Positions 19,735 through 31,200 are shown, numbered from the stretch's first letter. The stretch is 64,000 nucleotides of DNA from Craspedostauros australis (GCA_026770025.1 JAMXDE010000051.1:248001-312000); one strand, 5' to 3'. Notes: generated by a model not told the origin, from the letters alone. Numbers and translations are program-made.

Positions 19735-20705
19735 TGGCTTATGGGTGATGGCTGATGGGCGTGCTGACGAAGAAGTGTGGACACATGCATCGCCTGCAAG
19801 TTGAGTTGAGTTGGGTTGGGTTGAGTTGGGTTGAGTTGAGTTGCGTAAAGCAATGCTCTCTGGAGCGATGATGGCATGGTACTTCATGACCCATCAATAC
19901 TTCGCCGATACTCGTACCAGCACCATTGCTCGGCCTTGCTCTCTGGTCTCCAGAAACTGTGTCTTCCACATCTAGACTGACTAGTTAGACTTTCTGTAAG
20001 AAGCGAAAAGAGTACTTATAAAGTTTCACATGTTGTTTCGACAAATTATGACGGCTGGCTCGGGTGGGACTCCAACGTTGAGTCTTACAGTCACGTAGAA
20101 CTGGTACAACGGATGGCAGGGAGATGGATTTGAATTGTCCGGAATGAGCGTGCCGTGTCTCTGAGACATTATATACATATTCAGGATTGTATGACATTCA
20201 TACGATTTGGAGGGAGAGTTGCTGTGCCGATTGGCGTGCTCTTCTTGCGTGACGGTGGGCGCAGGACAAGAACAGTGCGGCACCCTGGGGAAAAATTCAC
20301 CATGGTGCTCTGCGCGTTGTCGACTGCAACACGGGGCGAAGGACAAGGAAGCACAGTACCACGGTCAATGTTTACGAGAGGCTCCAGACAGAGAGCACCA
20401 CATCACGGCAACGACCGACGCACTATACCACTTCAGGAAGCATCCTGTCTCAGGCAAAGGCAGCCATCACCATCATCATTGTCATTGTCACTGCCATTGC
20501 CATTGCTACACAAAGCCCAACTGAGTACGAGCATTGATGAACGAGAGCCAAACAGGGAAATAGACAGAACCAAGGAGATACCGATACAAAGAGCATCAGT
20601 CGGGCGCAAGTTCGAAGACCAGAAACGCCGTTCAATCAACACTCACAATCACTCACAAACACTCACAAACACAGGCACAGCTAGGGAGGGGACAAGAGAG
20701 CAACG
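19735..20705. other. Intergenic, with two simple repeats
   Basis: No supported gene. It contains a GTTGA/GTTGG array just after the type II membrane protein gene and a CAT/CATTGC-type tract (20464-20507). The final 100 bases before 20706 are A/C-rich (CACTCACAAACAC words), as in other leaders in this window, and are probably the 5' untranslated region of the Q/M-rich gene. Confidence 0.4.
19800..19844 (+). repeat. GTTGA/GTTGG pentanucleotide array
   Basis: Nine five-base units of GTTGA or GTTGG, in mixed order, lie about 65 bases after the stop codon of the preceding gene, probably in its 3' untranslated region. Confidence 0.85.
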
Positions 20706-22292
20706 ATGTACGGCACAGGAAGACCGACCAACAGCGCGAGAAACGGAGCGAACTCCAGCATGCGACGACGCACGGAGAACGACCAGGATGAGACCGATAG
20801 CCTGTTTGCATCGCCTGAATCGACCACCAGCATGGCGGACTTCACCTACCCACCGTACTCCGACGCTGCCTTCACCTCCATGCGCAGACGGAAGCGCATG
20901 CAGCGCAGCGGCAACGACCTGGTCAAGCTGGTCATGAAGGGCGTCTTCCTGTCGCCGTTGCTGGTGTTGGTCGTCTGGAGCGTCTTCGCAGTCATGTTCT
21001 CGCACAAGCACAAGAACGGCGCCCACACCAACTCCGCCCAGAAGCAATCTCGGAGGCAGGCGGTCCTCAATGCCAATGTCAACGGCAACGCCATGACGCA
21101 GAAGATGCAGGCGTTCCCGCAGCAGCAGATGCCCTTCCTCGACGCCACCAACAACGGGAACAAAGGAAGCAACGGAAACAACGGCAGATTCCCCTTCCTC
21201 AGAGGATCCTTCGGAGGCAACCAAATGCCGCAGCAATTGGCCTTCGGCTACGCCTTCCCTGGCCAGAACATGCAGAGCAACCGCATGTCCCTGCCACAGC
21301 AACAAATGCAGCAGCAAATGCAGGCGCAGATGCACCAGTTCCAGCAACCTCAACAGCTGCCGCAGTACTCTGACCAGCAACTCATGCAGGCACAAGCACA
21401 AGCTCAGGCGCAGATGAACATGCAGATGCAACTGCCGATGAACGCGCAGATGCAGATGCCCGTTCCCAACAATGCCAATGCAGTCTATCAGATGCCACCT
21501 GCGCAGCAACAACAGATGCAGATGAACATGCAGCAACAGATGAACATGCAACAAATGGACCCCAACGCCATGTCCAACACCGACCTTGCGGGTGTGCCAC
21601 CGCAGCAGCATATCGTCTCCTTCGATCGCAACTCGCACACAGTCAGTCACGAACGCCGGCAGCAGATGGGGGAGCCTGACCAGAATGCCAACAATGCCAA
21701 CGTCGACGGAAACGCGCTCAGCATGCCACTTATGGGAGCAGTCAACGACTACAAGCGAGTCTACTACTACGATCCAACCGAAACGACCAACTCCAACGGA
21801 ATGCAGATGCCAAGGACCGTGTATGATCCTCAAGGCAGACCAGTCTCCATGGACTCGCTGCAAGGCACCCAGGTTCACATGAGGACTCCGCTCCAAATGC
21901 CACTTCAAGCACCCATGCACCAGGCCGTCCAACCGGGTCCACCGCAGCTCAACGCAACGCTCAACGACGCACAGCAGCCAGCCATGGAGATGGCAATCAA
22001 CATCCCCTCCATGCCAGCAGCCGCGGATGTCTGGGGCACTTCGCCAGCGCAGCAGAACTACATCATCGTCTGCACCGTCGCCATCATGGCCCTGCTCGTT
22101 GGTGCCAGATCCGCCAAGCGACTTCGCAACGGAGGCGTCCTCTCCATGTGCATCGAGAACGAGGCCATCGAAAACGAGATCGCCTACGATGAGGCCTACA
22201 CAACGCAGCATTCGACAGCCGATTCCTACAATACCTTCGGCAACGGCACACCGGCTGCATGGAACGGCGATCTGGAAAAGTTTGATGTCTGA
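20706..22292 (+). CDS. Q/M-rich protein with two membrane segments, unknown function
   Basis: 528 residues from ATG at 20706. An N-terminal tail with an Arg/Lys cluster (MRRRKRMQR, 59-67) leads to a membrane segment at about 77-98 (SPLLVLVVWSVFAVMF). Residues about 130-300 are very rich in Gln, Met and Asn, in QMQ/QQMQ/MNMQ words. A more mixed region follows (residues about 305-435, with KRVYYYD). A second membrane segment lies near 459-473 (YIIVCTVAIMALLV), followed by a short tail (ENEAIENEIAYDEAY). The strand between the two anchors would be exposed on one side. Diatom silica-associated membrane proteins can have NQ-rich lumenal regions, but I see no homology that fixes this role. The Q/M tract could also support self-assembly or metal binding. 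Confidence 0.7.
   Translation: MYGTGRPTNSARNGANSSMRRRTENDQDETDSLFASPESTTSMADFTYPPYSDAAFTSMRRRKRMQRSGNDLVKLVMKGVFLSPLLVLVVWSVFAVMFSHKHKNGAHTNSAQKQSRRQAVLNANVNGNAMTQKMQAFPQQQMPFLDATNNGNKGSNGNNGRFPFLRGSFGGNQMPQQLAFGYAFPGQNMQSNRMSLPQQQMQQQMQAQMHQFQQPQQLPQYSDQQLMQAQAQAQAQMNMQMQLPMNAQMQMPVPNNANAVYQMPPAQQQQMQMNMQQQMNMQQMDPNAMSNTDLAGVPPQQHIVSFDRNSHTVSHERRQQMGEPDQNANNANVDGNALSMPLMGAVNDYKRVYYYDPTETTNSNGMQMPRTVYDPQGRPVSMDSLQGTQVHMRTPLQMPLQAPMHQAVQPGPPQLNATLNDAQQPAMEMAINIPSMPAAADVWGTSPAQQNYIIVCTVAIMALLVGARSAKRLRNGGVLSMCIENEAIENEIAYDEAYTTQHSTADSYNTFGNGTPAAWNGDLEKFDV
21280..21560 (+). repeat. Q/M low-complexity coding tract
   Basis: Codons CAG/CAA and ATG alternate in runs (QQMQ, MQAQM, QMNMQ) through about 90 residues of the two-anchor membrane protein. 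Both Gln codons are mixed, so the tract is kept at the protein level rather than being a pure microsatellite. Confidence 0.75.
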
Positions 22293-23247
22293 TGGGTCGA
22301 AAGGCGAAGGCACGAAGGGGCGAAAGAGGGGCCGCCATCAACTGTCATCAACCACCGTCAAAGCTTCCACTCTGCTCTGTTCTGCTCCATTCACTGCATC
22401 AGGTCAAAGAAACTCGGCTTCCTTGGAGGAACGTCGAGGTATTCCGTCGTGACATCAGCAGATTTGTGTCGGCACATACTTGTGCCATGGCTCGTATTCG
22501 ATGATACATCCCGGCCTCATGAGCAACAAGCAGCGGTAGCTCACTGACATGCGCAGGGACCAACCCCCGCATCGTCGCACCGCTGGATCAAGTAGCACAT
22601 AGTCATACGAGTGAAAAAGATGCAAGCACAGGGAAAGTCAAGGGTGTGATGCGGAACAACCGGGAGAGGGGTGGATAATCGAAGTGCGATGTGCAAGGTA
22701 GAGTGAAGTATTATAATAGGAGAATATAATAATAGTATGATAGGTGAAACTCGGCAGAACATCAACGGCATGGAGTGGAGTGGAGTGGAGCAGATAGGCT
22801 CACCTCGTCTTTCTCGCTAACGTCGACCCTCGAAAGCGATGCTCGTTGTCTGCACTCGTCAGCTCAGATCAAGTCCCAAATGACCGTGAATCGATCACCT
22901 CGACCAAACCATTCCGGATTGTCTGATCATATCTTTTTCGAGTCAGTCATTTGTGGGCAAGATGACCATGATTTGATCTTGTTTTGCGCCGACCCAGCCA
23001 CCGACGCTTTTCTTCCATGTTCAGCTTTCCGTCGTTGATGTGGGTGGAAAGTCTTCCTGATGCAACTGGGTGGAACGGAACCAGGAGATGTTGGTGCGCA
23101 GGAATAGGCATCGGACAAGAACAATTGTCATAAAACACAAGCAAGGAGGGAGGAAGACACCATCGGTTCATCTCCACTCAACTCAACCTACACCAACCCA
23201 ATCTACACCAATACCAATACACGCGCAAGCGCAAGAAGAACGCAAAG
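22293..23247. other. Intergenic, nothing recognised
   Basis: No gene is supported. An AT-rich palindromic patch (TATTATAATAGGAGAATATAATA) lies at 22709-22731, and similar AT patches recur downstream of other genes here. GGAGT repeats three times near 22773-22789. The last 60 bases (CTACACCAA words) look like a 5' leader for the next gene. Confidence 0.4.
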
Positions 23248-23787
23248 ATGGCTGAATTGATGTTCGGACTTGGGCAGACCAAGAAGAAAAAGGAGACGAA
23301 CGCCAAGGTCGCACAGACCAAGAAGAACCTGAAGGATGTGACCATCACGGAGACTGTAGAAGGTAATGTTCGAAATCAGCAATTCAGCCGCGAGCAGACT
23401 GCGAAATCCGTGCAAAAGAATACACTGAAGGCTAACGCTGATGTCACTGTCTCTGAAACCGTTGAAGGCCAAGTACGGAACCAACAGTTCAACCGCGAAC
23501 AGACCGCCAAGGCCACGGCCAAGAAGACCCTCAAGGACAACGCCGACGTCGTCATCACCGAGACCGTCGAAGGACAGGTGCGCAACGAGCAGTTCAACAG
23601 AGACCAGGACTTCAAGAAGATGCAGAAGGAGACCATCACCAACCTCCGCGACATCAACATCACCGACACCGTCGAGGGAGACGTCCGCAAGGAGCAGCAC
23701 ACGCGCGAGAAGGACTGGAAGGCCGCCGGCGCCAACCAGAAGAAGGAGAACACCAGCTTCGACATGGCCAAGGCTCTCTTCAGCTAG
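23248..23787 (+). CDS. Small protein of four 35-residue repeats, unknown function
   Basis: 179 residues; ATG at 23248 is preceded by a short A/C-rich leader. After a lysine-rich start (MFGLGQTKKKKE), residues 31-65, 66-100, 101-135 and 136-170 are four tandem copies of a unit of the form VxITETVEGxVRNQQFNREQ followed by a Lys-rich helix. The tail is FDMAKALFS. There are no Cys residues, signal peptide or membrane segment. The units look like strand-helix or amphipathic helical repeats with a constant TVEG turn. Codon choice shifts within the ORF: copies 3 and 4 are strongly GC-ending, copies 1 and 2 less so. I do not recognise a family. A cytoskeletal or scaffold role would be a guess. Confidence 0.75.
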   Translation: MAELMFGLGQTKKKKETNAKVAQTKKNLKDVTITETVEGNVRNQQFSREQTAKSVQKNTLKANADVTVSETVEGQVRNQQFNREQTAKATAKKTLKDNADVVITETVEGQVRNEQFNRDQDFKKMQKETITNLRDINITDTVEGDVRKEQHTREKDWKAAGANQKKENTSFDMAKALFS

Positions 23788-24574
23788 GCACCACGTGCGA
23801 GGACATACCACATGCATACTCGTACAAGCTTTGCCTTCCTCTCCTTCTTTCGGGCCCCATGCGATGCGCGGCTTCCGTTGCGCTGCCCTCCGGCGTCGTT
23901 CTCCTAAGTCTCTGCATCCCATGTACCCACAAGTCCGTCCCATCATCTCCTGTTGATGCCCTGTCGTCGGGGTCGCAGATTCATCGCCTGGTCGATCAAT
24001 TGTGGATCATCTCCAGCGATAGCCACAACAACAACAACAACAACAATCGCGAGACATGAACTCCTGGTTATGTTGGGTCTTCGATTCATCACACACCGTA
24101 CTTGAACTTGACGCACATGCACACCATGCATGCAACGGATCTCTCTTTTTCTTCTTCTTCACTGCAATTAAAAACAAACCATCCCCGAGCCGCACTCTTT
24201 GTGCACCGTTCATACAACAACAACAACAGCAACTCCACAAACATACAACCACTATATACGTAAAACGCACTTTATGATCATAAACAACGCTTCAATTACC
24301 ACAAGGATGTATCGCAATTGCTCTCTGTTGGTGGCGTCCCAAGTATTTTCGGGATGCCAATGACGTAATTTGTGTTGCAAATAGTGATGGCTCGTATTCG
24401 TGCGCACCAGTAATCGTGGTTGAAACTGACAGAGGCGTATCCGAGTGGCGTGCTCGTCCTATTTCATGTTATGAGCGTCAAAGTTCCAAGAACGCAAACC
24501 CAAGGTGTGTTCGCTAATATTATATAACAGCATGCACTCCATCGTCTCTGCCTGAGGAGACACACCCTCGCTGA
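23788..24574. other. Intergenic between convergent genes, nothing recognised
   Basis: No gene. It includes CAA trinucleotide runs at 24026-24046 and 24211-24231. It separates the ends of a plus-strand and a minus-strand gene, so it should contain both 3' untranslated regions and polyadenylation sites. Confidence 0.4.
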
Positions 24575-26860
24575 CTAATCTTGATTGCGAACGGGCTGCG
24601 GGACGGTCACCACGTAATCCCCCTCGTTGGGGGTTGCCAGCTTAGACATGGAGAACTCGCCGATCTCCTCCTTGTTCTTACCTGTCACAGCATCTTCCAT
24701 GTGCACCTTTCCATGGCAGTAGATCACATCCTCGCCGCTCTTGGCGCTCTTGGCGCGTTCCTCCACGATGGGGATGCCGAAGGCGTTCATTGTCATGCCG
24801 CTTCTCACCCGCGTCACGGTGCCCTCCATCACCAGGATGCGTTGCTTCTGGGGCGGCACCACCAACCGGATGCGGAGATGCGCGGGACCGCCCTGCGGAT
24901 TGCTCTCATCCACCAGCAGCTTCCACGTCCCACCCGACGAGCGCTGCTTCGTCTCCCTGTCAAGGATGGGACCACCGGCAGTCCTGCCATCGACACGCAA
25001 GATGATATTCTCGCAGTCCATCGACGACGTGAATCCTGTCGGGCTGGACAGGAATTCCCAGAAACCCACAAAGTGCTCGCGGCTCGGGTACGGTGGCAGA
25101 TTGCTGCTGGCTGACGACGATGACGATGCTGTGCTGCTGGTCGGTTCCGCCATGGCTGACAATTTGCCTTCCTTGTATTTCTGGAAGACGGGGTTCTCCT
25201 CGATCGGTGGCATGTCCTTAACCTCGTCGACCTGCTTGCGTGTGGCTTCTCGGGCCTCCATGATGAGCCGGATACGTTGCTTCGTCCAATCCTCAATGAA
25301 ATCGTCGCCGGATGCCGTCTGTGGTCTGCGGGTTGGAAGAAGTATCTCTTCGTCCTCTTCGTCCTCGTCGTCCTCGTCGTCCTCGTCATCAACGTTGCTA
25401 TCGCTAGTGTGTTCTCCTGTGATTTGCTCGTTGACAACCGCTGCATCTTGAACGGTTTCAGTGTTCGGATCATCTCCCACTCCCACAAGGCCCTCCGATG
25501 CCGATTCCTGATACAGCTTCTCCAATCGCTGCCTTGTCTTCTTCATGAGCACATCCGGCGTTTCGTTGGGGTTTGACGAGGAAATAGGATTGTTGGACGG
25601 TGCCGAATTGGAGGTCTCCTTCAGCAGCTCCGCCTCCTGCTTCTGACGTTCCTCCTCCAGACGTTGCATCTGGTACTCCTCGAACTTTGTCTCCTGCGCC
25701 TTCAGGGTCGCATTCTCTGTATGTGGCAGGGCTACCATCTCGTGCGGGAAGAGGAACATGTCATGGTCCTGCAGGATGCGATCCTCGGCAGTGCGCGGGT
25801 AGATGGCGATCTCACACATGCGCACGCTGCGTCCGAAGGTGTCGTCCCACCAGTTTGCCCAAAAGAGGGGTGAGATGCCGTTGCCACCCTGGTCGGAGGT
25901 GAGAAATTGGAACTCCTCATCCGTGATTTCTTCCTTTTCGTGCTTGAAGCGGTTGATGTTGTCGTTAAACTCTTTCGGCAACTGCATGAATGGGATACGC
26001 GGGCGGTAGGTTGTGTCGGCCACACCGTCCATCTGGGCCACCGCCTCGATTGCTTGCGGATGCGGATCGTTTGGCAGGAAAACCTTGAATCCGTTCTGCT
26101 CGAACGCCACCTGAAGCGCGCTAACCAGAGAACACAGACGCCGCGTTCCCTCGTTTTCTGGATCGCCAACTGTGTTGAGAATCTCGTGGTTCTCGCCATC
26201 GATCTCCAACGTCGCGAACGTCATGAGCAAAGGGCGTGTGCCATCGGCGTTGGTGAAATCCATGTTGCTGCTTTTGTCGTTTTCGTTGCTGTTATCGTTC
26301 TCATCATCATCACTCCCACTCTTCATTTCTTTGGTCTTGGAAGCTTCGTCAAGATGATCGAAGAACTGCTGCTGCACAACGCCGCGGACGATCTTTTTGA
26401 TCTCGGATGTGACGCGGTGGGGCGCCTTCGACGATGCACCCCGCACGTACAGCAAGGGCAGTCGCGTCACGGCGGGCACGATGCAGGCATCGGCCAGGAT
26501 GGGGCAGTGGTACAGAATGGCACGCTGCACCGATTCCAGCTCGATCATCAGTTCGTGACAGTCGCCAACCGGGATGGCGATCATGTGCGTGGCGTCGCTC
26601 ACATCTAACTTGGAACCATCAGCTTCCTGCGGCTGCGCAGCGTCCTCCGATGCGATGCTGTCCAAGAAGTCCGCGACGAACTCGTTCATGCGGCTGCTTT
26701 CGGGGCCGACATCGTCAACTCCGAAGGAACCGATCTGCGTTGCCCTGCTGACGCGTATTGGCGTCGATTGCATCATGAAGGAATGCACCATGGGAGATCC
26801 CAGCAAGGCATGCTGGGCAACGGCCAGCACAGACGCAACGGCACCTGCGGTCGACCTCAT
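24575..26860 (-). CDS. Plastid-type leader protein of unknown function with a C-terminal beta-rich domain
   Basis: 761 residues, ATG at 26860. The N-terminus is signal-like (VASVLAVAQHALLGSPMVHSFMMQS), with a Phe-containing HSF site as in plastid preproteins of diatoms. Residues about 95-290 alternate strands and helices: HMIAIPVGDCHELM, then TRLPLLYVRG, then LLMTFATLEIDG. This loosely recalls the 2H phosphoesterase/LigT layout, but the expected H-x-T motifs are not present, so the resemblance is weak. The middle is charged, with helical Glu/Gln-rich and acidic Asp/Glu runs. The last 160 residues form a compact domain (FVGFWEFLSSP, LRVDGRTAGGPI, SGGTWKLLVDE, RILVMEGTV) that looks lipocalin- or barrel-like. 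The location is inferred from the leader; the function is unknown. Confidence 0.7.
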   Translation of the reverse strand: MRSTAGAVASVLAVAQHALLGSPMVHSFMMQSTPIRVSRATQIGSFGVDDVGPESSRMNEFVADFLDSIASEDAAQPQEADGSKLDVSDATHMIAIPVGDCHELMIELESVQRAILYHCPILADACIVPAVTRLPLLYVRGASSKAPHRVTSEIKKIVRGVVQQQFFDHLDEASKTKEMKSGSDDDENDNSNENDKSSNMDFTNADGTRPLLMTFATLEIDGENHEILNTVGDPENEGTRRLCSLVSALQVAFEQNGFKVFLPNDPHPQAIEAVAQMDGVADTTYRPRIPFMQLPKEFNDNINRFKHEKEEITDEEFQFLTSDQGGNGISPLFWANWWDDTFGRSVRMCEIAIYPRTAEDRILQDHDMFLFPHEMVALPHTENATLKAQETKFEEYQMQRLEEERQKQEAELLKETSNSAPSNNPISSSNPNETPDVLMKKTRQRLEKLYQESASEGLVGVGDDPNTETVQDAAVVNEQITGEHTSDSNVDDEDDEDDEDEEDEEILLPTRRPQTASGDDFIEDWTKQRIRLIMEAREATRKQVDEVKDMPPIEENPVFQKYKEGKLSAMAEPTSSTASSSSSASSNLPPYPSREHFVGFWEFLSSPTGFTSSMDCENIILRVDGRTAGGPILDRETKQRSSGGTWKLLVDESNPQGGPAHLRIRLVVPPQKQRILVMEGTVTRVRSGMTMNAFGIPIVEERAKSAKSGEDVIYCHGKVHMEDAVTGKNKEEIGEFSMSKLATPNEGDYVVTVPQPVRNQD

Positions 26861-28210
26861 CTTGCGTGGTGCGTCTTGTTTGTCAGAACGTTGGTATGAT
26901 TCTCGTTTGTTGTCTCGCTGGCTCGTTCTGTGTTGCGTCGCTTCTGTATTATGTGTTTGGATATTGTATGCTATTATATCCTATTGTATTCTGTGGTATG
27001 ATATTTCTCAATTGCCAGTGCACTTGCGCCTGATCACTCCGCACGCTGTAGAAATGGAGAATCGTCCAGCGAGTGTTCTCGCATGTTGCGCTTGTTCGGA
27101 TGATGTCCTCTGCGAAGAAACGATGATTCATCGAGAGGATGGATTGGGTGATTGTGACGAGAACAGGTTCCACTTGTTTTTGTGGCGCCAAAAGCGCCAA
27201 CACATCATTGGCGCGTGATGTGCAAACCAACTGATATACGGACAGACCGTTATCATGTCATGCATTTGATTGGATTTTTTTTGGAAATCTTTATTAAAGT
27301 CTGTCATTTCTACGTTTGGTGTAGACGCACGAGTCGAAATATTCTAGATTAAACATGACTGTGGATACTATTTTCAACCAATCACAACTCGTCACGCCAA
27401 CAACAAACACAAAAACAACAACAACGACAACGAAAAGGCACCCACAAAAGACCACACATCCGACGTGAAGACCATCGAGCACAGAGCACATGATGGAGGC
27501 ACATCATCACTTCCACAACGCCGGTTGCACTCCTGCCTCATGTCCGTACTCATGTCATGAGGTGATGCCACACCACCATTTGAAGTTGATGGCTGTTTCC
27601 CTCCTAGAGGGGGTCAGAGAACAGTATCATATGCAGTGTTCCGTGGACGAGTTCGCGGCCAGAAGACAGTCTCCATGTGCAGGAACACAGAGAGGCTGAT
27701 TTACTGTGTGGCGTACCTCTCTTCATGAGTAAGTGCACGGAAAGAAACATGTCATAGTCGTCAACTGTGAAGCAAAATGTGGATCAGGCCTGGTCGGAGT
27801 TGTGTTTGGGCGTGGTGTTTGATGTCGATGTTGGGTGTGTGCGTTGAAGTGAGGAGTTGCACATGCCAGCGCAAGCTGAAATCTAACCAGGCCCGATCCG
27901 GTGACACGTGCAGGTTTCTTTCCCAAGCGCTCTCTCGATTTTGCATGAGAGCTTGTCCATGACACAGGGTCTCTCTGCAGGGTGCGAGGACGACATGGCT
28001 GTGAAAGGGTTGGAGCACAGGCGCAAAAGGAGGACGGCCTTCGTTCGTTCGTCTTTCGATGCCACATTGCTCCATTCCATTCTACGAGTCCTATGGTGTT
28101 GTCTGGTACGTACGTACATTGATACTATGTGCTGCATTATTGTGCTACAATATTGTGCTATGTGCATTTGTGGACAGCCAGCGGAAAGCTGGCGAAGATC
28201 GACCAATCGA
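26861..28210. other. Intergenic, no supported gene
   Basis: Frames are short and overlapping. The plus-strand frame at 27490-27699 begins at ATG but shows no recognisable domain. A CAACAACAACGACAACG tract lies at about 27416-27434. The region includes the promoter side of the plastid-type gene (26861 onward) and the 3' side of the protease gene (up to 28210). Confidence 0.4.
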
Positions 28211-31200
28211 TCAACATCCGTCCCCGAAGTAGAGAGATCCGCCGGATCCGAACTCGCGGCCTTCGTACTCGACGTAAGAGTCGTACGTGATCCGGACGCC
28301 TCGGCCCTCTCCGAGAATGCCGTCCCCGTAGGCATCTCGCAACCGCAGTCTCCAGCATTTGGACGAGTCGACCTTGGCGGAGTCTGTCCTGTCGGCGAAG
28401 TTGGGCAATGTGTTTTGGACCGAGAACAGTGGTTTGCCAACTTTCTTCTTGGTCTCGGGGTCCCATTGGACCAAGGAATACGATGTGTCGGACCCGTATT
28501 GATCGGTGAGGACTCGGATCTCGACCACCTTGTACAGGATGGGGCAGTACCCAATCTGGAGCGTCACTCCTTCTGGGTTGCTCTCGTCATCTTCCACTAC
28601 CTTAGGAGTTGACTGCATCTCCTGTCCGTCTAACGACAGCTTGACCTTCTCGGTGATGACGTCAAGGTCGGTCTCATCGAGAAATTGAAGATGGTAGCAG
28701 CGGGTCTTGGAGATGCAGTAGGCTGGATCAGAGATATCAACTCGGTCGTTGCCAGCCACCACACCTCCGGTCTTGCGGTCGATGAGCTTCCATTGAATGT
28801 CCACAGTCGAAGATGTTGGGACACTCGTTGGCAGCAATGATGGTGTGCCTGTTGGCAAGGCTGTTGGAGTCGATGTTGGAGACTTCGTTGGCAAGGCTGT
28901 TGGGGAGTTTGTGGGAAAGCCTGTTGGAGAGGCGGTCGGAAGATCCGTTGGGGAGTCCGTGGGCGAGTCCGTTGGAGAGGGGGTCGGAAGATCCGTTGGA
29001 TACGGTGTGGGTGAGTCCGTGGGAAAGCCGGTTGGAGAGCTTGTCGGGGATCCCGTTGGAGGGCTGTTGGTTGGAGCCGCCGTTGGAGAGTTTGTTGGGG
29101 ATCCTGTTGGAGGGCTGTTGGTTGGAGCCGACGTGGGAGAGTTCGTCGGGGATCCTGTTGGAGGGCTGTTGGTTGGAGTCGACGTGGGAGAATTTGTTGG
29201 GGATGCCGTTGGATCATCTGTCGAGTAGATTGTCGGGGATGCCGTTGGAGAGTTCGACGAGAGTGATGTTGGGACAGCCGAAGAGTAGCTTGTCGGAGCG
29301 ACAGTTGGAGATGCCGATGGCAAGTTGGTTGGAGAATGTGTCGGAACTATTGTCGGAGCGACAGTTGGAGATGCTGATGGCAAGCTGGTTGGAGCATGCG
29401 TGGGAGATCCCGTTGGAGATCCCGTTGGTGAGTTTGTGGGAGAGAGTGTTGGAGATTCTGTTGGTGAATTTGTGGGAGAGTTCGTAGGTTGCTCTGACGA
29501 CATGAACGATGGAGGGTCCGATGACAGTCTCGATGGTGACGACGTTGGCGAGACCGAAGGTTGGTGTTCGTCATCACTTTTTGATGGCTCTACAGAATTG
29601 ACGGCAACGATGGTGTAAGGGCTGTCGACGAGCACCCTCCGGGCGCCCGCGCCTTGAGCGGACAGGGCTGGAAGGAGCGCCAGATGCTGACCTCCGGCCG
29701 TGAGGCAGTCTGCTTGGAGAACGACGTTCATGGCATCGGTGGCCTGAATGAGGCCGTGACCGAAGGAATCATCTCGGGTGAGATCATCTGCTCGGTATGC
29801 TGTTTCCTGGATGGTGTCCAACAGGAAGTCCCTGGATGCGTATGGGGCGAATGAGAGGAGTAGAGCCAGGATGCCCGAAACGAAGGGCGCGGACATGCTC
29901 GTGCCGGACCATGTTGCGTAAGCGTCCACAGTTTCGCCTGTGCCCTCGTCTATGATATGAGGGATCGTGCTGAGGATGTCAACGCCTGTTTGACACATGG
30001 AGAAGGAGGAGCAGTGAGTGGGTGAGAGAGAGAGAGGATGCAATGTTTAGCATGAAAGTGGATGTAGAATAGGTGCAAGTCGATGTGGATGCGAATACTA
30101 ATCTGGACGTACCTGGTGCAACAACGTTGACCTGATTGTTTCTGGTGGAGAAGACGGCCAAATCACCGTTGGAGTCGACGGCCCCGACTGAAATGACGGA
30201 GTCGTAGTTGGCAGGATAGTTGGGTACGTTGCCGTCCTCGGGCCTGCCGGTGTTGCCAGCCGAAGCTACGATGAGCACGCCTTCCTTTTGCAGCTCATCG
30301 AAGTAGACATTTTCCTCTATGTCGAACTTGGTGCCTCCGAGGCTGAGGTGGATGATGTCGGCCTTGGCTTCGGATCGGCACAATCGAGCTGCGGCGACGA
30401 GGTCGCTTCCGAACAACGTCCTGTCCTGATCGAAGACCCGAACGATGTGGTAGTTGGCGTCGGGCGCGATGCCTTGCAGGATCTCCGACTTGGCCGACAT
30501 CATTCCGGCGACGAAGGTTCCGTGGCCCACGAAATCGTAGTTCCACGGCGAGACGACCTGCGGATTGGAGGAGCCCGTCATCTTGGCTTCCTTGATGTCC
30601 GCGTGCTGATACGCTCCTGAATCGATGATGCAAACCGTGACACCGGAGCCCGTGGCGCCGTACATGTCGCGGATCGTTGGAAGCTGGACCTGGTCGGCTC
30701 CGGTGACCAAGTCGGATTCGGAGACGAGTCTGCGGTCAGCGGCGTCGTTGCCGTCCTTGACATCGTTGGAGCGTGATGGGGGCTCGACCATCTTTAGGGA
30801 ACCCGGAAGATGCTGCATCTCTCGCAGTGGGTCGTCCTGGATGGAGAGGCCGTTGACGCTGACGATCTTGTCTATGTCCTGGACGTGCACCAGTGCCGAG
30901 AATGCGTATAGATCGGCAACCGCCAGGGCGTGCAGGATGTGGATGGGTGCGACAGGGTGCATGGTGGTGATTTCATCAAGTGCATCGTAGCACTCATCTG
31001 GCATCTGTGAGGTTCCATCGTCGCGGAGGACAGGCTCCGAGTCCTGCTGCGATTGCTGCTGTCCCTCCTGCTGTTGCTGAAGCCAATGTGGGTCGCAAAT
31101 GATGACGAGGCGCATGAGAGCGTTGGCAGAGCCTCCGGTGGCAGCCTCACGCAAGCTGGCTTGGAGGATCTCATCGTCGGAAGGGTCCATGATGGTGTCC

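Noticed and set aside
18490-19887. 465-codon minus-strand frame
   Set aside because: Antisense to the type II membrane protein; Arg/His/Val-rich composition typical of a shadow frame.
20649-22313. 554-codon minus-strand frame
   Set aside because: It is antisense to the Q/M-rich gene and rich in His/Leu/Val because of reversed CAG/ATG codons; it has no domain.
24575-26860. 2H phosphoesterase call for the plastid-type protein
   Set aside because: The strand layout is similar, but both H-x-T motifs needed for activity are missing, so the function was not assigned.
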